A stretch of 64,000 nucleotides of DNA from Bathymodiolus brooksi (taxonomy: Eukaryota > Mollusca > Bivalvia > Mytilida > Modiolidae). The position numbers and the translations under genes were made by a program. Numbering within the stretch: position 1 is the stretch's first letter; the number at the start of each line of letters is the position of its first letter. The DNA lies in the NCBI GenBank assembly GCA_963680875.1, contig OY804590.1:22072640-22136639 (forward strand), read 5' to 3'. Below, in pieces: positions 57,357-64,000 of this stretch. The notes beneath the pieces are model-generated. The model was not told where the DNA came from, did not search any database, and saw nothing but the letters and a program-made list of their open reading frames with translations.

Positions 57357-58408
57357 CAGGGGCGTAGCCAGAATAATGGAGAAATATATATAGGCACAAG
57401 TTGTTTCGGCGAGGACTCTGGGGATCCCCCCCCGGAAGCTCACGGGTTACACAAAAGAAAAAGTGACGTTTTGATCATTTTGGAAGTGCTTTTAACAACG
57501 TGAAATTCAGATTATTTTGTCCCTTTTTGACAATACCACTACGGACTAACTAGAATTTTAACAACCTTGACTACGTATACCCAGACAGACCTCTCGCGAT
57601 CGGACGGATGGTCACGTTAATTACTGTATACCCTTCGAAACTTTAATGCCGAAAAGAATAACAAAATACATGTCTGATAGAGGTTACTCTCTGTGCTTTT
57701 TTTCGTCATGAATTATTCATTGTTTTTCACTTGTATAAGTTGATGAAATGTCCTGAAGAATCATATCCAAGTCGACTTGCACATGCCTGTGTATACGTGT
57801 ATGCATAAGTGATAAGTTGGACAGTCGTTCATCGCCAATAGTCGACATTAAGTAGAATTACATGCGTCGCATTGCACTGAACGATCTATCGCTTGTTGCC
57901 GATGACACCGGCATTGTCAGTAAGATACCGATGATGTTGTATATAGCCGGGTATAAACCACGATTTGCTACATGTAGAGCGTTGAATAGTCTCTCTGTCT
58001 TATCATCTACAGGAGTACATCTAATTTCCAACGCTCAATCTCATCCACAACATCTACTTTCCTTGGTAAATCTCTCTGTTATGTATTGAACAATCTATCA
58101 ACTATTTCACGTGTTATGTTTTGAAGACTTGCAGCTCGGGGTTTAGATAAGGTGTCCCCGCAAAGAAAACGCTCCTCGTTGATTACTATACTCGCTTTGA
58201 TATCTCTTCCACTAAATGATCCAAAGTTTCCAAGAAGACAACGTGTTAGGATATTTTCTAGTAGTATATATTATATACATCATAGATTTAAACATGGAAC
58301 ATATCTACATGCGTATTCCAGTAGGAAAGTGGAGCATTAATTAAAAAAAAAAAGTCAAATTTATGCATAGACACGTGCCTACTTTAGCCTAACGTAGCTA
58401 CGCCACTG
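57357..58408. mobile_element. hAT element remnant, ~1.05 kb
   Basis: Left end CAGGGGCGTAGCCAG, right end (minus) CAGTGGCGTAGCTACG. It lies inside the ~57-bp minisatellite. I see no clean 8-bp duplication. It contains a decayed hAT dimerisation domain on the minus strand, which confirms the superfamily. Confidence 0.75.
57735..58075 (-). pseudogene. hAT transposase C-terminal (dimerisation) fragment
   Basis: On the minus strand one frame reads LYPAIYNIIGILLTMPVSSA then TSDRS; after a 1-bp shift the next frame reads FSAMRRM, a stop, then STIGDERLSNLSLMHT. The series LYP.IY...LLT.PVS.AT..RSFSA.RR ... ST.G..RL..L.L is the conserved hAT dimerisation block, close to ZMYM/KIAA1586-type hAT proteins. 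The frameshift and the stop make it a pseudogene. The catalytic part upstream is missing. Confidence 0.75.
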
Positions 58409-58667
58409 CCACTTGTCATTAAACAACAAGTCAGCATATATGTAAGGACAGGCGGTCGCATTCATATAAGCCCATCGCCATTAGACAAAACGTCGGCCTA
58501 AGGAAAGCCGACCGCACCGATACATACGCTCTCCAACAAGTCAACCTAAGGACAGCCTGCTGCACCCATGCAGACAATCAGACAACAATTTAGCCTTAGG
58601 ACAGCCGACCACGATTATACAGGCCCGTCGTCATTATGCTACAAGTAAATCTAAGGACAGATCATGG
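58409..58667. repeat. ~57-bp minisatellite, right part
   Basis: About four or five units continuing the array at 57170-57356, for example CTAAGGAAAGCCGACCGCAC and CTTAGGACAGCCGACCACG. Confidence 0.75.
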
Positions 58668-59260
58668 CCGCACTCGAATTCAAGTCACTTCGGCACCAAG
58701 GTTAGTCATTTCGGCCCCAAGTTAAATGGCACTTGGTCAAATCGGCACCTGACGATAGTCAATTCGGCACCTATGTATTTTTTTTTTTCATTTGTACGTT
58801 GGAAAATTATAATTTTATTGATATTTTAGTGATTAATATTTAAATGTATATGTATTTGAATGAAACATGTTATCTGTAAAATGTTCATATTCTGCTTCAT
58901 AATGTATAAATAATATAAAAAAAAAAAAAAAAAAAAACAATATTCAGAGTTAATAAATTGCATTTAATAATTTTATTTATTATGCAATATCATAAATAAC
59001 AATGACAGATAGAACAATATAGTCAATTTAACTACAACTTTCAGAGTTAATAAATTGCATTTATTAATTATATTTTGTAACGCGTTAAATGAGAAAAGCA
59101 AAAATAAACCTAATCTAATTTAATAAAACAATTATTCGTATAATTCCCTATACAAGCATGTATCGGAAATCAAAATCCATCAATTAACAAAAAAAATCTC
59201 CATTCATTTTACTTATTTCATGTTCTATTTAGTCAAAGTTAAAAAAAAATATGCTCTTAC

Positions 59261-59366
59261 CAGTATTGCAAGTGCGATGCTGCCAACGTTGACATTGTTC
59301 ACATTGAAGTACCTCTTGTCTAGGACGGACTTGGTTTGTACACTGTATGCAGCTGTCGTCTGACAT
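59261..59366 (-). pseudogene. First exon of a MULE-type transposase with zinc finger
   Basis: ATG at 59366 opens MSDDSCIQCTNQVRPRQEVL and continues QCEQCQRWQHRTCNTG to a consensus donor ACTG|GTAAGAG at 59260. Zinc ligands: Cys6, Cys9, Cys22, Cys25, His30 and Cys33, a PHD/RING-like half. From recall, invertebrate proteins with this start (RQ..LQC..C..W.HR.C.TGI) continue into FLYWCH and MULE transposase domains. No second exon is found in the element, so the gene is broken. It lies inside an element with matching ends and 8-bp duplications, which ties the terminal-motif families of this window to MULEs. Confidence 0.6.
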
Positions 59367-59929
59367 TTTGCGAGTGATCATGTGCTCTCCAAATTTCCCA
59401 TTTTAATTCAAAATTAAGCTTGCGTTTTTCTAAATTTTCTCAAAATAATGACGATGTCATGGGTGTAGGCTTGATTGTCTTTCCTTCTACATTGTAACAT
59501 CAAAGATTTCCAGATTATATTTAAAAGAAACACATCTAATGTTAATCACGCGGCATGTTAGATGTATTGAATTTATATTATAAGTATTTATTCAATGAAG
59601 GAAATAATTAAAATTGATTAAAGCAATCAACTCAGGGGCGGATCCAGAGACTCTGTTGCTCAGTTATGGAGCAATATTTTCAATAATTGATGGAACCAAA
59701 TGTAGTCCCAAAGCGGTTCTGGCGTGTAGGTCGGTAAACCTTGTTTTCATTTCATTTAGCGTACAGTATAGAAACGGTACAGTTATTGACTTCTTAAAGT
59801 AGTCTTCCGGACTCTCTGCTTCAACATTATCTCTCATTATTTGTTTCCCGCATATTCTAGGTTTTTTAACCTCTATGTCTAGCGGTTCACATATTTTAGC
59901 ACTCCTCTCAAAACACTGGTGGTTGAATT

Positions 59930-60105
59930 GTTCAACATTTGCTCTGCAGTCTAGTTAGCTCTGAATTAAATTTACGCTTTTTAAGGCTCTGCCTGTCAAG
60001 TGATCTCTCTTGTAGTGATCTTGTAGAGGACCTTTGTAAGTTGGAATAACTTGTGTCCGATCCAAATGTTATATAGTTAACAATAAAATAAGTTTAATCT
60101 AAATC
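59930..60105 (+). mobile_element. LINE 3' UTR fragment
   Basis: GTAAGTTGGAATAACTTGTG, TCCGATCC and AACAATAAAATAAGTTTAA match the 3' end of the LINE at 18989-21025. Confidence 0.65.
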
Positions 60106-60574
60106 TAGTGATCTGCGGAGCCCTTTCTTAAAAGCCAGGCACATTTGAACAATAGCAATGGTTACTGTACGACAAAATCAAAGTTGCAATGGAATTCAAC
60201 AAAGAAATTACATCAGCTTCTTCTGGTCTGGTGTATGTGTGTTTTGGCAGTTTTGTAAAGTGCTCAAGGGTTTGAGCAATAACAGGGAAAAAATCTAATT
60301 TAAGTCTATTTTATTTCTAATTAATTTTAATTATTTTATATGTATTTATATTTTCATTTAGAGTTTAAAATATACTGTATTCAGATATTTTCAAAACGGA
60401 AACTCGTGTATTTTTTTTTTTTTTTTTTGTAATACGGCAACATTTGCCTTTAATTTATTTGTAAAAATAAATGATATTTAAAAAAGAATTTCCTTGAAAG
60501 AGCCTCAATTTACAGGTGTTGGTGGTTATACCTATATGAAATTGTGACACTAGACATGTTTATATAACGGTTTA

Positions 60575-60803
60575 CAGGGGCGGATCCAGGATTTCAAGTT
60601 AGGGGGGGCGCACTTAAAAAAATTGCGCCGAGCGGAGGGGGGCGCGAAAATATTTGGGGTATTTCGTGTGAAAAATTACGATTTTACGCCAAAAAATCAT
60701 ATTTTTTCCGATTGCGGAGAGAGGAGCGAAAATTTTGGGGGTAATTCGTGTGAAAAATCACGATTTTACGCCAAAAAACCGCCCCCCCTTGAAAAAGCCA
60801 CTG
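60575..60803. mobile_element. hAT-type MITE, one aberrant end
   Basis: Left end CAGGGGCGGATCCAGG. The interior GCGCCGAGCGGAGG and GTGTGAAAAATTACG block is present twice in direct order. The right end is CAGTGGCTTTTTC (minus) instead of the usual terminus. No clear duplication. Confidence 0.7.
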
Positions 60804-61054
60804 CTGAACTGCAATCGTAATATCTATAAACAAAAAATTCGTTGATTGACTATAGATTATATTTGGTACTAGCTAATAAATCCAACTTTTTTTCTTTTTT
60901 TTTATATATAAATATTTTATTATTACAAAATTATTTTTAACACTGGTGCCGAATTGACGATGACAGGTGCCGATTTAACTATGTAGATAGGTGCCGAAAT
61001 GATCAGGTGCCGATTTGACCTGATACCCCGCACTCATATACACCCATTTCCTCC

Positions 61055-61135
61055 ACCAATTTAAAACTGACCGCCACGATATAATTGATGTATTGTTGAA
61101 AGTGGCGCTAAGCACCATAACCATAACCCTAGATA
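61055..61135 (+). mobile_element. V-SINE 3' fragment
   Basis: TTTCCTCCACCAATTTAAAA, CTGACCGCCACGATATAA, TTGTTGAAAGTGGCGCTAAG and a CATAACCATAACCCT tail. Only the 3' half remains. Confidence 0.7.
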
Positions 61136-61189
61136 CAAATTCCTAGTTTTAGGACAAATCTTACTTTGTAAAAACTAAACCCGCCTCAA

Positions 61190-62130
61190 CCAAAATATTT
61201 TCTGAAACTATTATCATTAAAATGTTAGATATTTTTTATTAACAACATATTTGTTATGTTTGGTGGACATGTTTTTCAACACACAGTCGGCATTCGTATG
61301 GGTACCAACTGTGCTCCTCTTCTCACCGACTTGTTCATTTATGCACTTAAGGCAGACTTAGTGCAAGGGCTTCTCAAGAAAAACGAAAAGAAACTAGCCT
61401 GATCGTTGAATTTCCGCTGTATAGATGCGGCGCCCATATAGATCAGGGGCGGATTCAGGGGGGGGGGGCGCACCCGGCGCGCGCCCCCCCCCCCTAAAAT
61501 TGGAAAAAATATGATTTTTTTTGGCGTAAAATCGTGATTTTTCACATTAAATACCCCAAAAATTTCGCGCGCCCCCCCCCCCCCCCCCCTAAAATTGGAA
61601 AAATATGATTTTTTGGCGTAAAATCGTGATTTTTCACACGAAATACCCCAAAAATGTTCGCGCCTCCCTCCGCTCGGCGCAATTTTTTTAACTGCGCCCC
61701 CCCCTAACTTGAAATCCTGGATCCGCCCCTGTAGATGATGCCCTTTCACTAAACAATTATATAAGTTTGGTGATTTTGTTGTTCGCATCTATCCTATTGA
61801 GCGTGAAGTAAGGAATACCACGTTTGCAGTTAGACCTGCTTCATATCTTGATCTCCACCTCAAAATCGACAGTGAGGGCCGTTTAAAAACGAAACGTTAC
61901 GACAAAAGAGATGGTTTCGATTTCCCCCTTGTGAACTTTCCGTTTGTATGTAGCAACATTTCAATAACAACTTCATATAGAGTACATGTATATCTCTCAG
62001 TTGATACGATATACCTATCATGATTTCTTTAATAGAATGTGTTTAAGTTGATGTCATCACTTTTACGATCACCACCATGACTTGGCTAACCATCACGGAA
62101 TATCTGTGTCACAAATGACAATGGATGTAT
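61190..62130 (+). pseudogene. Reverse transcriptase pseudogene (Penelope-like)
   Basis: Translated pieces: TVGIRMGTNCAPLLTDLFIY (about 61285), GLLKKNEKKLA then a stop, a CIDDALS active-site remnant split by the MITE 61444-61731, then FGDFVVRIYPIEREVRN, ASYLDLHLKIDSEGRL and YDKRDGFDFPLVNFPFV (about 61890). From recall this series is a widespread mollusc retroelement RT, with intact versions reading GIPMGTNCAPLLADLF and YIDD. I call it Penelope-like by motif style only. Stops, a missing stretch and the MITE make it dead. Its 3' UTR is the repeat at 62170-62400. Confidence 0.65.
61444..61731. mobile_element. hAT-type MITE inside the RT active-site codons
   Basis: Ends CAGGGGCGGATTCAGG and CCTGGATCCGCCCCTG. 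Interior holds two copies of the ATTTTTCACACGAAATACCC block and long C-runs. Flanked by TAGAT on both sides (5 of 8 bases). It separates the first Asp codon region from the rest of the IDD motif. Confidence 0.8.
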
Positions 62131-62169
62131 TCAGTTTGTTCACAATCCTTTTTGTATTCATGACTTATC

Positions 62170-62400
62170 ACCGGGTTTGTCACAGGAGTATCACTAGTGA
62201 AGGAGTAACTGCTTACCCTTTCGGAGCACCCTAGTTCATATCCCCGGTTTTCAAATGGGTTTTGCTGTTCAATCTTAAGTTTTCTATGTAGTGTTTTGTA
62301 GATCATTGTTTTCCCTTTTGTCCTTTTTCCATTGGTCATTGTATTGTCTGTCCTTTGATTTATTACCCTTTGGTATCTTCCAATTGTTCTTAGGGTGAAT
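62170..62400 (+). mobile_element. 3' tail of the reverse-transcriptase element
   Basis: GTAACTGCTTACCC, TTTCGGAGCACC, TTTTCTATGTAGTGTTTTGT and TACCCTTTGGTATCTTCC. Matches 16750-16975 and the minus strand of 8640-8880. Here it directly follows the RT pseudogene, which identifies it as that element's 3' end. Confidence 0.65.
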
Positions 62401-63076
62401 CAACATTAAGTTGTCCGCTTTCAACCTTATATCACATCACCCCTTCAACTGACAAACATGGCTGTTGTTACTATAAATAAAGCATAGGCCATAGGGTGAT
62501 CAAACATACTTACAGGGCCATTAAATCCACATTTCTCAACCAAATAAGTTTAAATTTGAATAGTGGTTATATTTTAATAAGTAGTATGACATATGTTACA
62601 GGGTTTGCCGAGACATTTTAGCGTTTTAGCATTTGCAAATTAGACTGATTAGAATGTTCGGTTCGTCTTAACCCTCCAGTTGCTTTTAGGAGGGCTCGTG
62701 TTTTGTTTTTGTTATTTGTGTTTGTTTGTGTATGGTGGTGTCTAACACATATTGTGTTATGTTTTTGTCTGTCTTCGTCTTGTGTACTCTATGTTACTAG
62801 TTGTACAATTCATTAATAGTACATGTAACAATTCTTACTTATGGGTTTGAAGTTTGATTATCTGATTTTAAACCAAATTTTGAAGCTTTTGATAACAAAT
62901 TTTTTGAGAAAACCCAGAATATGATTCTTAATGTACATGATAAAGCTTCAAATGGTACATTATACATTTTATATGAACTTTGAACTTTTCCAGTGGTTAT
63001 TAAATTATATAAATTAATGTTCAAATACCAGTAAACAGTTCTTCACCTTTTACAACCTGTAATATAATCTAGATCT
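62401..63076. other. Intergenic DNA
   Basis: Nothing recognised. Around 62680-62800 there is G/T-rich sequence similar in style to the retroelement tail. Confidence 0.45.
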
Positions 63077-63091
63077 TCAAATTGTTGAGGG

Positions 63092-63355
63092 GCCGTCGTG
63101 GTCGTGTTCGTATGGTAGTTGGATTTTAAACTACCTATGCAATCAGTGCCTATCACCACTATCATTGTGAGTTTGAATCCTGCTCATGGCGAGGTGTTGT
63201 ACTCGATACAACATTATGTGATAAAGTTTGTCAGTTACTTGCGATAGGTTGGTGGTTTTTTCCGGGTATCCCGGTTTCCAGCACCAATAAAACTGATCGC
63301 TACGATATAGCTGAAATATTGTTGAAAGTGGCGCTAAACCCAATAAACCAAACCA
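63092..63355 (+). mobile_element. Full-length V-SINE with target duplication
   Basis: Flanked by TCAAATTGTTGAGGG (63077-63091) and TCAACTTGTTGAGGG (63356-63370), a 15-bp duplication with one change. tRNA-like head (GGCCGTCGTGGTCG, B box GAGTTTGAATCCTG), V-domain TTTTTCCGGGTATCCCGG, body CTACGATATAGCTGAAATAT and a CAATAAACCAAACC tail. Inserted about 50 bp beyond the stop of the lysine-rich gene. Confidence 0.9.
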
Positions 63356-63419
63356 TCAACTTGTTGAGGGTGGTCAGTATTTGTTAGAAGAAAAATAACA
63401 ATATATAATAAACATTTTT

Positions 63420-64000
63420 TTATTTTTTATTTTTATGCTTATGTTTGTGTTTTTTATGTGGAAGATGATCACCACTACTTATTGTATTCTCCTCATCCAT
63501 GTGTTTCCTTTTATGTTTCTTGTGTTTACATTGTGATTCTTGTACATCAGATGGTGTACAGTTTGTTTCTTCATCTATACAAATTTCAGGTTCAACATCT
63601 TGGTTTTTCTTGTGCTTAGATTTTTTATGCTTTTTCTTTTGTATAGTTTCATCCATTTCTCCAGACAATTTTATTTCATTATTACTCTCATTTTCCTCAG
63701 ATTTTTTGTCTTTTTTCTTTTTTTTCTTTCCTTTTTCAGAAGAATAATGATCGTAGCTATCTGGAGTGCTGTCCATCAAACATGGCTTACTATCTTCCAA
63801 TTCAGATTTTTTGTGTTTCTTAGATTTTTTCTTAGATTTCTTAACATCACTAACTTGGATACATAAATCATCATGGCTTTCCTCCAGATTATTCTTGGTT
63901 TCTCCGTGTAAATCGGCATCCAGACTTTCCAACTTTTCAAAACAAGCTATAAAAAATCCATTTGTCAATGACTTTTCTGGTGACATTCTTACAAAGTACT
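63420..64000 (-). CDS. Lysine-rich C-terminus of a probable nuclear/nucleolar protein (partial)
   Basis: The frame is open from the window edge (YFVR before Met 63986) to the stop at 63420. The first part reads MSPEKSLTNGFFIACFEKLE and is ordinary sequence. The rest is rich in Lys, Glu, Asp and Ser with many KK(K/S)KKHKK clusters and ends HKKHKHKHKNKK. Alternating acidic and lysine blocks are typical of nucleolar or ribosome-biogenesis proteins such as GPATCH4, KNOP1 or PINX1, and the YFVR...LTNGFF opening is loosely like the region after a G-patch. This is weak, so no symbol is given. The N-terminal domain lies outside the window. This is probably the last coding exon. A V-SINE sits just downstream. 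Confidence 0.7.
   Translation of the reverse strand, partial: YFVRMSPEKSLTNGFFIACFEKLESLDADLHGETKNNLEESHDDLCIQVSDVKKSKKKSKKHKKSELEDSKPCLMDSTPDSYDHYSSEKGKKKKKKDKKSEENESNNEIKLSGEMDETIQKKKHKKSKHKKNQDVEPEICIDEETNCTPSDVQESQCKHKKHKRKHMDEENTISSGDHLPHKKHKHKHKNKK

Larger units (their letters stand above)
58676..61027 (-). mobile_element. MULE-like element, 8-bp duplication CCGCACTC
   Basis: Flanked exactly by CCGCACTC (58668-58675 and 61028-61035). Ends GAATTCAAGTCACTTCGG and, from the right, GGTATCAGGTCAAATCGG. Words of the type GTCAAATCGGCACC recur four or five times near each end. It contains the first exon of a transposase-like protein (59261-59366, minus), a LINE tail and a hAT MITE. The rest of the transposase is absent, so it is an internally deleted, non-autonomous copy. 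A run of 20 A lies at 58918-58937. Confidence 0.85.

Noticed and set aside
57862..58089. 75-codon plus-strand frame
   Set aside because: The minus strand of the same stretch matches the hAT dimerisation block, so this is its shadow.
63499..63866. Two Phe/Leu-rich frames on the plus strand
   Set aside because: They are the complement of the lysine-rich coding sequence.

Overview
This window is AT-rich eukaryotic DNA, almost certainly from a marine mollusc and most likely a bivalve. The evidence is indirect. There are tRNA-headed SINEs with a V-domain (CTCCGGGTACTCCGG), of the type described as RUDI in molluscs. There are three copies of a retroelement 3' end that I associate from memory with mussel genomes. 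There are dense nests of LINEs, hAT, Tc1/mariner and MULE-like elements, and long minisatellites. No prokaryotic operon, CRISPR array, rRNA gene or virus was seen.

Only two host genes look intact. One is a single-exon GT61 (DUF563) type II glycosyltransferase at 8927-10438 (-). The other is the 3' end of a lysine-rich, probably nuclear protein at 63420-64000 (-), which runs off the window. Everything else is repeats or broken genes.

Layout. 1-5136: inverted partial copy of a ~9.25-kb unit, ending at a perfect hairpin. 5137-8926: two foldback MITEs, a MULE transposase fragment, a V-SINE and a retroelement tail. 8927-10690: the GT61 gene with a ~40-bp tandem repeat upstream. 11122-13066: a 27-bp minisatellite of about 72 units. 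13067-17330: single-copy-looking DNA with SINEs and MITE scraps. 17330-21673: a 35-bp minisatellite with higher-order structure, split by a 5'-truncated LINE. 21674-50186: three direct copies (A, B, C) of the 9.25-kb unit. 50187-53805: a transposon carrying a LINE with a 721-codon reverse-transcriptase frame. 53803-63370: SINEs, hAT elements, a ~57-bp minisatellite, a MULE-like element and a broken reverse transcriptase.

The 9.25-kb unit is a stack of insertions into a fragment of a host gene whose splice sites can still be seen. A MULE-like element with an exact 8-bp target duplication entered the first coding exon. A LINE tail entered that element, then (in A, B and C only) a terminal-inverted-repeat element with a 6-bp duplication. 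That element holds a Tigger-like element, which holds a LINE whose reverse-transcriptase core is deleted. The inverted copy has the empty site for the 6-bp element, so the order of events can be read directly. Copy B matches C in its left part and A in its right part, so the last duplication was staggered across the unit boundary.

The most interesting signal is a group of transposons that share asymmetric ends (GGTANC... and GAATYC...), short GTC-AAATCGGCCCC-like words repeated near both ends, and 8-bp target duplications. One of them retains a zinc-finger first exon of MULE-transposase type. Family names rest on recall and visible motifs; no database search was possible.
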